DNA of 64,000 nt from Buddleja alternifolia (taxonomy: Eukaryota > Streptophyta > Magnoliopsida > Lamiales > Scrophulariaceae): the NCBI GenBank assembly GCA_019426215.1, contig CM033404.1:25984843-26048842 (forward strand). The letters are read 5' to 3'. The position numbers and the translations under genes were made by a program. This document shows, piece by piece, positions 32,822 to 43,451 of this stretch. The notes below the pieces were generated by a model, which saw only the letters and a program-made list of their open reading frames with translations, was not told the DNA's origin and did no database searches. Position 1 is the stretch's first letter, and each line of letters begins with the position of its first letter.

Positions 32822-33694
32822 TGTTAGTGTGTATGCCCTCAAATGCTATAAAGAGGATAGATTTATAGGGCATTGATTTGTCACTAAACAATATTATTAT
32901 AATAAAAGGCATTTTCTTGTTGTTTTCTTATAGGCATTTGTAAGGTTTTAGTAAACAACGTAAAGTCCTTGATAATAAGGTAAACCTTCTACTCCCTATG
33001 GGTTAGGGAAAATGGCACTAGAAGGGTTTGATCCTTATCATCTAAGATTGGTTCGCAAGTCGAAGAAAGTATTGACTGGACATCAATACTGCATAAAGAC
33101 TTGTATGATATAAGTTTTAACAGGAAAAGTGTCAGTCGAACACTATGGGAATGGTAGTGGGAACTTATGTCATAGACACCTCAATTAGACTGATGTGTTC
33201 GAACAGAGCTCGCATCAATTTTGTCACATAGGTTTTCACTCAATGACAGTCAATGACAAAACTGATAAGTTGTGATAGGTACACGTGAACCTTAGACTTG
33301 AGGAATCATGTTGAAGATGTACTTGTGACATCAAGTCTGTCATTAGAGTAGTTAGATCCAATTCACCCGTTGGTGGGGTTGACCTCGAAGTGCAACTTGA
33401 TGAGCAAGTAGCAGTCTTAACTGATTAGCAAAATGGGATTTATTCTCTCATAAGTGAATGAGCTAATTATCCTATGCAGTCATAAATGAATGAGGTCAAA
33501 AAACTTTGGCCAAAGCATAAGAGATATTCATGTTAGACATGAAAGTATACTCAATGACCTAGATTCATTATGAGCAAAGCATATGGTCAAGTTCTGTGAG
33601 TTTGACTAAACCATGACTCTCACTTGACTGGGATATATGAATAAAGGGTTTATATTCGTGCGGTATTCACAGCGTGAAAGGTTTGGAATGATCC
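32822..33694 (+). repeat. 3' LTR of Copia D, first part
   Basis: It starts TGTTAGTG after the purine tract at 32812. It is interrupted at 33695 by A2 and continues at 59006 and 61592. About 600 bp are recognisably homologous to the minus-strand LTR at 63646-62960 (shared blocks such as TTTTCACTC and GTCATTAGAGTAGTTAG). Confidence 0.9.
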
Positions 33695-34495
33695 TGTTAG
33701 GAAATTTCATGTTAGACGTTTTAATGATGACAATTAGGATTTTATATTAGACCCCAAAATATATAAGTTTGACTTTATTAGAAAACATATATAAGCTTTG
33801 AAGTGTTAGATGTGTAATAGACTTTATAGGCTTTGCTTTGTTTTATTCTAAATTGTTAGGCTAAGTATTCTTAGACTGAGCGTCTGATAATTTCTGAGTG
33901 AGCTTATCAGTAGTTAAGTTTGAAGACTCAAGCGCCTGAAGTCTGAATGAAGATGAAGAGTCCGAGCATCCAAACGACAAGCTATAGCAAGCGTTGATTA
34001 TAGGACAAAATGAATGAGTGTCTATCAATGACTGATTTCACCTGAATTTATTTCTAAGTCCAGAAGGAGTTTAATGCAACTATTCCCAAATCATTAATTG
34101 CCAACGGGCATTTATTTCAAATGCATTAAATGCTGATAAGTGCATTAAATTTGATAAGCTCTTTCAGACGTACGGAGAAGCCACCCTATTGGACTGTCAA
34201 TGTTTCACAGACTGCAGCTTCAACTTTTGTGCAACAGATTTTCAGAAAAAATGACAAAAGATGTTCACTCGCGAAAGTGAGAGACACGCGCCTGTGCATG
34301 TGTCAAACGGACACTTTTTCCAAGATTGCCTATAAATAGGACTTCCACAACAAGCCAAAATGTCAATCGTATTCTAAGCCAAATTGTTGTTGCATTAAAG
34401 TCTCATTCCTTAAACTCTCAGAAAAGCCAGAATATTCAAGCAAACATTCTCTTTGCTTTTCTCAAAATTCTTGAGACAGTCAACCAATATCTCAA
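33695..34495 (+). repeat. 5' LTR of Sirevirus-type A2, truncated
   Basis: TGTTAGG start preceded by GATCC (33690-33694), which recurs after the 3' LTR at 59001-59005. The sequence closely follows the A2 3' LTR (57468 on) through the TATA box at 34330. It stops at C-T-C-A-A-A, where leader DNA of Copia C begins. Everything of A2 from here to the middle of its 3' ORF is missing. Confidence 0.9.
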
Positions 34496-34988
34496 AGTAC
34501 AAAGAAAGGAAAAAAAATTTATTTAACTTTCTGTTGACCACGCCTGGGCGTGGTCGTCCGCGCGTCTGGGAGTGGGTTACCCCACGCCTGGGCGCCGCGT
34601 GCAGCAGCTGTTGCTGTTCGCGATTTTCAAATCAGTTATTCGCACGTTCGTGATTCTTTCGAGTTTCGATTAACGAATCTGAATTCTCCTAAGGTCTGAG
34701 TTTTATTACTTGATGATTAAACCTTCGGTTCAACCATCTCGCAACACCCCACCAAAGGTGATTTCATAAAACTAGATCAAAACCTTCGAAAACAATCATA
34801 TACCCAAATTTCAGATTTCATGATTTTTAAAACCAATGACTTTTAAACATTAAAATCGTAAAAATCAAACAACATCCCAAATCAAAATCAATCCTAGTCT
34901 AACAATGAACATATTGATTATCATGCTTTCCATTTTACAATTAATCACATAAAAATTCGATCGAGCCAAACCATGGCTCTGATACCAC
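34496..34988 (-). other. Duplicate fragment of Copia C leader, with PBS
   Basis: It matches 52397-52913, the leader of C next to its 5' LTR, including a PBS at 34976-34987 (TGGTATCAGAGC on minus). It lies outside the C LTR-internal-LTR unit, so the order is LTR, internal, LTR, partial leader. This suggests a second, tandem C copy cut short at 34495/34496. Confidence 0.8.
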
Positions 34989-35495
34989 TGTTGGGTTGAC
35001 TCATTCCCTCGGGTGGCTCGTGGCAGCGGAAATTAAAATTTTACAAAAGTAAACGTACAACCACCCGAAAACAGGAATATAGAATTGGTTCGATCGAATT
35101 TGATAAGGAGGTAAACGAAATTATACCTTTCAAAAATTTTGTTTCACCTCGTACTTTGGATCTCAGCAACCCTGTGGTGCAAATTCACACAATTTCCCTT
35201 GGGTTAGAAATTGCCCGTCGTTTTTCGTATCTCCCGGTTTAGAGTGCTCCAAGCTTCGCACCTCTAAGATGTATCCACATCTCGTTCAAGTCACCAATCG
35301 TCTTACCTTGCGTGCTAGACAACAAAACGATTCTAAGCTTAACTTAGGCTTGATTATGTGAAAGGTAGGAATATTTTCTAAGTCGTTTAATTCAACACAT
35401 GAATAGAACAACGTCTTATTGGAAAGAGGAGAGAGGTGGCCGATTTTAGGTCTAAGAGAGAGGGCGGATTTTTCAGCTTTTTCATCATCTATTTT
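34989..35495 (-). repeat. Copia C second LTR, 3' part
   Basis: It begins TGTTGGGTTGACTC on the plus strand next to the PBS, matching 52914-53420. It is split by Gypsy G at 35495/35496 and resumes at 45792. Confidence 0.9.
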
Positions 35496-37538
35496 TGTGG
35501 CACCCTCCGGCTAGGGGATGGGAACCGAGGCCTGCCACATCGCTACGCTAGCTCCTCTGAAACAAAAGAGGAAAGAAGGGTGAGTCCGAATGACCCAATG
35601 AGGTGACTATTAACTTGCTTTACCTTATTCTGAAACCGAATCTGCAGCGGAAGATATAAATAAAACAAGCATATATAAAGGAGGGTAAAAGAATAAGACG
35701 AGAATACTATAAAGGCAAACGATCAAGTACAACACAAAGGGCCAATTAATGGAAGACATCTCATATACTTTGGAATCAATATATAACTATTAGAATCTAT
35801 ATCTCCACTGTCCCATACCCGTAGGGACTTCGCACCTTTCTACACATATTATACGAGTTATGAATTGTAGGTGTCGGGACTCTAGAGGTGGCCCCCACCG
35901 TCGCGTGGCACTTTGCCCCGTATAGCACTTAGATCCCTTCACTCTACCTTTAAGATTCAAAGCTTTAGAGTAATGATAGGTACATCGCAGATAGATGCCG
36001 GATATTGGGACTCTAGAGGTGGCTCCTACGGGCTCAAGAGGTGGCCCCCGCCGTCGCGTGGCACTTTGCCCCTATAGCACTTAGCTCCCTTTGCCGACAG
36101 AGTAGAGTCAAGAAACATAATGGTTTCAACGAATTTTCTAATAGAACGGGTGCAATGATTTATAATCGAACGAGATACAGAGGAAACGAAATATTACCAA
36201 ACATCGAGACACGATTGGACACTTACCTTATACGAAGTTAATGGTTCAGAACAACAAAACTTACGAGATCACAACTGACTAGGATTATTAGATAGAAAAA
36301 ACGCAAGTGGTAAACAAGTTCAAATTGAAAGAACAAAAGAAACCCTCACAATTACTATCCGGCGTCGCCGCTGCGTGCCTCAGAATCGTGAAAGAATCCT
36401 GTGGTCCAATCACAACAATATTTTCTCAAACTATAGCACTATAAGCCAAACTAAACCAAGCAATTCACATTTAGCATGTAAACATATAGCAATGGGTCAT
36501 TCAAGGCTGAAATGGGGTATCTACCTGCGAGGTGTAACTACCATAGTTCTTAAACTTTTTGGAACCCCATTTTTTTTTATTTTTTTTTTATAAACTCCCC
36601 TGTTATTCCAAAAATTCTATATTTTGGTTTGCACCTTCCTAACACACATATAAGCACACTGTACAATTTTCATAGATTAACAAAATTTGTAGTTGCACCA
36701 AATGTGTCCAAAACAGTAGCCATTTGCAATACCGCCAACCAGACTGGCAGTCGTATTCCGAGATTTTTAGAAAATTCCACAGACCTCCACAAATTACCAA
36801 ATGTTTATGCGCTCTTTCTGACACCTATATGTATGTACATTATATTTATAGAGCAAAACAAGCTAATAAGGTTTGTCAAACTGGATCAAAACAGGAACAT
36901 TTCCAGATTCTGGTAAACAGAGAAGTAGTTTGGATGCACGACTTTTGTATAATTCCACACAACTCCAAACAACACCAAATTTTACAGAGAGTCTCCAAAG
37001 CAAAGTATGGTGATACCGAAATTTTTACAAAATTAATTTCAAACGTTTAGGGACCTAATTAAAGCTCTAAACAGCAACTTCAAAACTGAAAATTCAGAAA
37101 CTGGGTGTTAAACAACCCAATTAACTATCATACCTACATATAAGACAATTTAACACTCAATTGCATGCCTTCAAGCCTATATTCTATTTCAAACATACAT
37201 GCATGATATGTGAGTTAGTTCTATATATACCTTATAAGAGAATCAAGTGAAGGTGATGTCTTTAGAGTATCCTTGGCAAACTTTTCTCTCCCTATGAAAT
37301 TTCTTTCTTTCCTACCAAATTGTATCTTAAGAGGACAAGAAGGCTGAATTGGTGGGGGGGGGGGGGGGGATGTTCAGCCGTGAGTATGTGTGTAAGTCTG
37401 AAGAAGAGAATGAAGATGACTAATCACATATAAAAGAATGATAAGTCTCATTTAGCTGCCACGATTAGATGGTGGATGTGAACTTCTCTAATGATGACAC
37501 CTAGTTCATCTTCTATCCTCTACAAAGCAACTATATAC

Positions 37539-37582
<44 letters not shown>

Positions 37583-37826
37583 TCACTTATCCAGCCCTTA
37601 TATGGATATATAATGATGCTCCTAGTGCTTATATAATCTACACCACCAAAAAAAACATAATTACTCTACACACAACTAGTATAATATTAGCTATACCATA
37701 AATAGAAGAATATTTAAGGTCGAGCACAAATCACTAAATTCGAATAAATTACGAAATCTAATTAATGAGAATTATATCTCTTACCTTAACTTATAGAACA
37801 AGGGGCTGAAAATATAGGATGTTACA
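35496..37826 (-). repeat. 3' LTR of Gypsy G
   Basis: 2,331 bp from TGTAACATCC (37826, minus) to GGTGCCACA. It contains a (TA)n run near 37541-37580 and a poly(G) run near 37354-37370, both of different length in the 5' LTR. It also has an internal duplication of a GC-rich segment with GTCGCGTGGCACTTTGCC (near 35895 and 36050). A TATA-like TATATATAG near 37220 (minus) may be its core promoter. Confidence 0.93.
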
Positions 37827-37842
37827 ACTCCCCCCTCCTTAA
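37827..37842 (-). other. Polypurine tract of Gypsy G
   Basis: The minus strand reads AAGGAGGGGGGAGT directly before LTR start TGTAAC, fixing 35496-37826 as the 3' LTR. Confidence 0.88.
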
Positions 37843-40800
37843 GAGAATTTGGTCCCCAAATTCTGAGAGGTCCCAAAGAGCTCCGGGTATCTTTTTCTGA
37901 TGTCATCTTCTCGTTCCCAAGTTGCTTCTTCCACCTGATGGTTTCTCCACAATACCTTGACTAAGAGCATTCTCCGAGATCGTAATTCTTGATATTTGAA
38001 GTCCAGTATACGTATTGGTATCTCTTCATACGACAAATTGGGTTCTAGTTGTAATTCCTCATGAGATATCACATGCGATGGATCAGGATGGTACTTCTTA
38101 AGTTGTGATACATGGAACACATTATGAATATGGGAAATATTGTCAGGTAGTTTGACTTCATACGCTACTACCCCAATACACTTCAGAATAACAAATGGTC
38201 CAATATATCGAGGCTGAAGCTTGCCCCCCTTTCCAATCCTCCTGACACCTCTTCGTGGTGATACTTTAACAAAAACTTGGTCCCCAACTTGAAATTCTAA
38301 GTCCTTGCGTCGTGTGTCAGTATAGCTTTTTTGACGACTCTGAGCTGCACGCATTCATTGTTTGATAATTTGAACTTTGCCAATGGCTTCCTGTATCATT
38401 TCCACCCGCAAGGCCCTTTTTTGTCCATTCTGCGATGGTGCTCTCCAATCATCTAAATCCCAATAGAGTGGGGATCGACATTTCCGCCCATAAAGTGCCT
38501 CATAAGGTGCCATTTGGATGGTGTCTTGGTAACTGTTGTTATAGGCGAATTCCACTAACGGAAGGTGGGTATCCCAAGACCCTTCAAAGTCTAGTACACA
38601 AGTCCTTAGCATATCTTCAATTATCCTTATCACCCTTTCTGATTGTACATCGGTCTGTGGGTGAAAGGCAGTACTAAAGTTCAACTTTGTACCTAGATCT
38701 TCTTGCAACCGTCTCCATAATCTAGATGTAAATTTGGGATCTCTTTCGGAGACAATGCTAACCGGTATCCCATGAAGTCGGATAATTTCCTTTTTATACA
38801 ATTCTGCTAAGGTCTCAACCTTGTAGTCCATTCTAACCGGTAGGAAGTGCGCAGACTTAGTGAGCCTGTCCACAATGACCCAGATTCCATCAAATCCTTT
38901 TCTCACCTTAGGCAACCCTGTCACAAAATCCATGGTGATCATTTCCCATTTCCAATCTCGAATCAGAAGGGACTGCAATAGTCCTGATGGTTTTTGGTGT
39001 TCCGCTTTTACTTGCTGGCACACGAGACATTTTTGAACAAACTTCGCAATGTCTGATTTCATTCCATTCCACCAAAACTGTTTCTTCAAGTCATTGTACA
39101 TCTTTTTGCCCCCTGGGTGGACGGTTAGCTTAGATTTGTGTGATTCTTTTAACACTTCTTCTCGCAGCTGCTCAGGAATATAAACTCTTTTTGCAAACTT
39201 AAATATTCCTTCTTCATTGATGTTAAAGTTTGAATCTGGTTTGTTTCTCATTGTCTGCTTGTACCTCTTTATCTCCTCATCTTTTTCTTGTGCATCTTTG
39301 ATCTTTTGATGCCACTCTGGTCTGATGAATAGCCCAGCAATTATGACATGAGACCTTATCCAGAATAAATAGGGTCTTACCTTCTCCTCGAACTTGACTT
39401 TTACTTGAGCCAGTTCTGCTTTTCTGCTTAAAGCATCGGCCACTATATTAGCCTTACCTGGATGGTAGGAGATTCGACAGTCATAATCATTAAGGAACTC
39501 CATCCACCTTCTTTGTCTCATATTCAATTCTTTCTGAGTAAAGAGGTATTTCAAACTTTGATGGTCAGTGAGGATCTCAAAAGTGGTACCATAGAGGTAG
39601 TGTCTCCACTTAGCTAATGCGAATACAATCGCTGCCAATTCCAAATCATGAGTTGGGTAGTTCTGTTCATATGGTTTGAGCTTCCTAGAAGCATATGCAA
39701 TTACCTTCCCATTTTGCATCAGTACACATCCTAGTCCTTCCTTTGAAGCGTCAGTATACACCATAAAATTTTCCACTCCCGAAGGTAATGTCAAAACGGG
39801 TGCTATGGTTAACCTCTTCTTTAATTCCTCAAATCCCTTTTCACATGAATTTTCCCATCTGAAGGGGACCTTTTTCTGCGTGAGTCGAGTCAGTGGAGCA
39901 GCGATCTTTGAGAAATCCTTGACAAATTTCCTATAATACCCTGCTAATCCTAAGAAACTTCTAATTTCTTTTACGCTTTCTGGCCTTTTCCAATTTACTA
40001 TGGCCTCTATTTTTGCGGGATCTACCTGCAATCCTCTTTCAGATACCACATGACCGAGGAAAGCTACCTCGGTGAGCCAAAATTCGCACTTACTAAACTT
40101 GGCATACAACTTCTGATCTCGAAGTGTTTTCAAGACAACTCTCAGATGTTGTTCGTGCTTTTCCATGGATTCTGAGTAAATCAGAATGTCGCCAATAAAA
40201 ATTACTACAAATTTGTCCAAGTAAGGTCGGAATACTCGATGCATTAGATCCATGAACGCCGCTGGTGCATTAGTTAGTCCAAAAGGCATCACTACAAACT
40301 CATAATGTCCATACCTTGAATTCAATGCCGTTTTAGGAATATCCGACTCTCTGACCTTAAGTTGGTAGTACCCTTGTCTTAGATCGAGTTTTGAAAATAC
40401 TCTTGCTCCTTGAAGTTGGTCGAACAGTTCCTCAATATGGGGTAGCAGATATTTATTCTTGATGGTGACGTTATTTAACCCTCGATAGTCGATACACATT
40501 CTTAGTGTACCATCTTTCTTTTTAACAAACAATACGGGGGCTCCCCATGGTGAACTACTTGGTCGAATGAATCCAAGATCTAACAGTTCCTGTAGTTGGG
40601 TCTTCAACTCAACCAATTCTGCAGGCGCCATACGATATGGATTCTTGGATATTGATGTAACATCCGACACTGTTTCAATAAGAAATTCTATATCCCGATC
40701 TGGTGGTAAGGAATCTAATTTCTCCTGGAATACCTCTGGGTATTCATTTACCACCGGGACTTCTTCCAGCTTAACTTTGTCCTTAGGCTTATTTATTAAG

Positions 40801-41306
40801 TATGCCAAGAATCCTTGACCACCCTGCCTCAAAAGCTTCTTTGCGACGATCGCCGAAACTGGGGAAGGGGTTTGATTGGCAATAGTTTTATACTCGTCCT
40901 TTCCCAACTTAATGGTCTTAGATCTACAATCCAGGTATGCATGATGGTGATACAACCAGTTCATACCCAAGATTACATCATACCCTTGAATTGGTATTTG
41001 GATCAAGTTTGCCGGGAAAACTTGTTCACCAATCTTAATCTCACATTGTTTAAACAATAAAGCTGTGGTAATACTCGTCCCCATAGGCGTACTTACTTCA
41101 AATAAATAAGGCATTTTATTTACTAACAAGGAAAGATCATGCACAAATGATGAAGACACAAATGAATGCGTGGCACCCGGGTCAAATAATGCTTTACCTA
41201 CTTTCCCAGATAGGTGAATATTACTTTCCACCACTGCTGAAGGATCTGGTGCTTCTTCTCCTTCGATGGCATACGCCCTCGCACGCACTCTTGGTTTGTT
41301 GTTCTG
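37839..41306 (-). pseudogene. Gypsy G pol (PR-RT-RNase H-IN-chromodomain)
   Basis: Long pol in the gag frame, separated from gag by TAA (41307) and internally by TGA (38355). Domains: protease D-P-G-A-T-H-S-F (~41180); RT with C-I-D-Y-R-G-L-N; catalytic box F-I-G-D instead of F-I-D-D (Gly codon 40191-40193); RNase H with Y-T-D-A-S and T-D-H-Q-S; integrase zinc motif ending C-L-V-C-Q; core with first Asp in T-M-D-F-V, second motif S-E-R-D instead of S-D-R-D (38745-38747) and S-E-R with the Glu. After the TGA it continues (38354-37839) through the integrase tail into a chromodomain-like W-R-N-H-Q-V-E-E-A-T-W-E. Both polymerase and strand-transfer sites look impaired. Confidence 0.92.
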
Positions 41307-42435
41307 TTAAGGCATTGCTGGTTTATTAACTCCAGTTGTTCGATTATTAGGAATGGTTATTGGCGCCCTAGGAGTTGGTGCTCCCACTGGTGCCCCTGTG
41401 TTCATAGGACAGTTTACCATATAATGTTGATTACTGCCACATCGAAAACATTTTCCTTCTTTAAGCCAACAGTTAGACTCACTATGCCCAGTTCTACCGC
41501 AGAATTCACACTTCACCCCTGAGTGATCATATGATTTTCCCACATTTGGTCGAAATGGAGTCGGGTAACGTGAAGGATTTCCGGCATTACCCTTAAAGGT
41601 ATTGGGGCCTTTCTTCTGTTGTGATCCTTGTGGCCAATGAGGTGGTGCAAATCGAACTTGCTTATTTTTCCCTTTCGATGACTCCAACTCCTGGATTCCA
41701 ACTTCGACTTGCATAGCATGTTCTACTGTCCGAACATAGCTAACTGAATCTGCAGATAAAGTGGCCCAGCGTATACCGTACCTCAATCCTCCAACAAACT
41801 TTTTCACTTCCCTCTCTTCATCATTTAGATAATGGGGGAGCATACTTGATCAATCGGTTAAACGTAGCCTCGTATTGGGAAACTGACATGGATCCTTGAA
41901 CTAAATCCATGAATTCCCATTCTCTTTGATCTTTCTTAACCTGTGGGAAAAACCTTCTATCAAATTCTTTCATAAAGTTTTCCCAGGTTCGTGGGGTTCC
42001 CTCCACAATCCAACGGTGTTCTACGGTTCGCCACCAATGCGACGCAGAGCCTTCAAACTGATATGTCACATAGGAGATCTTTTGAGGATCTAAGTAATTC
42101 AGTATTCCAAAAATCTTTTGAATTTCCACCATCCAAGCCTCGACCTTTAGAACATCTGGTTCACCAGCAAACTTTGGTGGCTTGAGTCGTAGGAACCTAT
42201 CAAAGGCCTTATCTTCATCCACAGGTGTTTTTTCTCGAGTATTATGATCTTCTCGAGGGAGTTGTTGTTGATGCTGACAAAACTGCATGAATTGCTGCCA
42301 CATTTGAAACATTGGCCTCATGTCGTCACCTGGTTGGGCTGCACCAGGTCCTACAGGTCCCGAATGGCTTGAAACACTATCAGGAGACTGTTGACTTTCA
42401 CGATCATGAACAGGCTGTGCTTCCTGACGACACAT
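41307..42435 (-). pseudogene. Gypsy G gag, one frameshift
   Basis: ATG 42435. The first frame (42435-41821) contains the retrotransposon gag core with W-W-R-T-V-E, F-M-K-E-F-D-R-R-F-F-P and M-S-V-S-Q-Y-E-A-T-F-N-R-L. A frameshift near 41830 moves to the second frame (41843-41307) with F-V-G-G-L-R-Y-G-I-R. Two zinc knuckles follow, C-E-F-C-G-R-T-G-H and C-F-R-C-G-S-N-Q-H, each CX2CX4HX4C. It ends with TAA 41307, in frame with pol, where CAA would give read-through continuity. Confidence 0.92.
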
Positions 42436-42548
42436 AACAAGTTATTCACAACAACACACATAATAACCACTTATATATAACCAAAACACATAGTAATCAT
42501 ATAATACTATCTACTCCATGAAACTATAGAGACCGAATGGAGCATCTA

Positions 42549-43154
42549 TCACTCACTCTCCTCTCCTCCAACAGAGTCCTCCTTGGGATCCTCCTCCTCA
42601 GAGTCCTCTTTCTCGGAATCCTCATCATCGGGGCCATTCTCTGCTGCTTTTCCCCCAGATGTACCCTCATCACCATTAGCCAATCGACTAGATCCAGAAA
42701 CTATAAGCTCCACATGCTCACGTCTTATTGTTTGTGCGGTCAAATTACGGCCATGGGCTAAAGTACTACTAGCCCACCTAGATAATGCTCGTGCGCTGCT
42801 GCGAATCTCTCGCAGCTGATCAGTGTAGAAGCGAGTTAGGGGCTCTGTCCCCCTCCGAGATCTCCTACTCTCACTATGTAGTTCCATAAGCTCTTGTCTT
42901 TGGGTGGCAATTCTTTCTTCTTGACGTCTGATAGTAGCCAGATGTTCGGTTACTCTATTTTCAAATTCCACGATGCGTAAATTATTTTCTGCTATTATGT
43001 TTTCAGAATTTGTGCGCCTGGACTGATAGTCCAGAAGGGAAATAACCTGTTCGTCATGGGCATGACGTAACTGCTCACGCTCCCTCATAATCCGATCTCC
43101 ATCATCCCGTAATACATGAACAATGGGATCAGGATAATGCCCAACTAGTGCCAT
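42549..43154 (-). CDS. Intact coiled-coil ORF upstream of gag in Gypsy G
   Basis: An uninterrupted 201-codon ORF between the PBS and gag on the element's sense strand; the ATG is at 43154 (a TTG 12 bases upstream gives no better start). The N-terminal two thirds are Arg/Glu/Gln-rich with heptad-like spacing, consistent with a coiled coil (for example I-V-E-F-E-N-R-V-T-E-H-L). The C-terminus is strongly acidic, Asp/Glu/Ser-rich. No catalytic motif, zinc knuckle or membrane segment is seen. It is separated from gag by about 110 bp. It is the only gene-sized ORF of the element without a break. It could be a gag-like accessory or RNA-binding partner; function unknown. Confidence 0.6.
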   Translation of the reverse strand: MALVGHYPDPIVHVLRDDGDRIMREREQLRHAHDEQVISLLDYQSRRTNSENIIAENNLRIVEFENRVTEHLATIRRQEERIATQRQELMELHSESRRSRRGTEPLTRFYTDQLREIRSSARALSRWASSTLAHGRNLTAQTIRREHVELIVSGSSRLANGDEGTSGGKAAENGPDDEDSEKEDSEEEDPKEDSVGGEESE

Positions 43155-43434
43155 ACCACGGTCCAAACTCTAGCTGGATCTGTCTGGAAAATCAATCACC
43201 CCTCTTCTAACCCATTACCTATGTGCCCATTTGCATGCACAGTTGCATGCCCATTAACGTGTCCTTAAGCCATCTGAGAGGAAAAACTATCACATTAGCT
43301 AATATATCACAACCACAATCTTGCCAACTAACACATCCATAACACACTTAAACACCACCACATAAACACATAAATGTCTCCCTCACGCTCTGAATTCCCC
43401 CTTCTCATTAATGCAACTAGATGTGGCAACCCAA

Positions 43435-43446
43435 GCTCTGATACCA
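43435..43446 (-). other. Primer-binding site of Gypsy G
   Basis: TGGTATCAGAGC on the minus strand, five bases from the 5' LTR end at 43452. It marks 43452-45786 as the 5' LTR. Confidence 0.9.
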
Positions 43447-43451
43447 CCAAC

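Noticed and set aside
36041..37050. ORFs repeated in both Gypsy LTRs (36041-37050 and 43816-45027)
   Set aside because: They are antisense to the element, lie inside the LTR and appear twice only because the LTR does.
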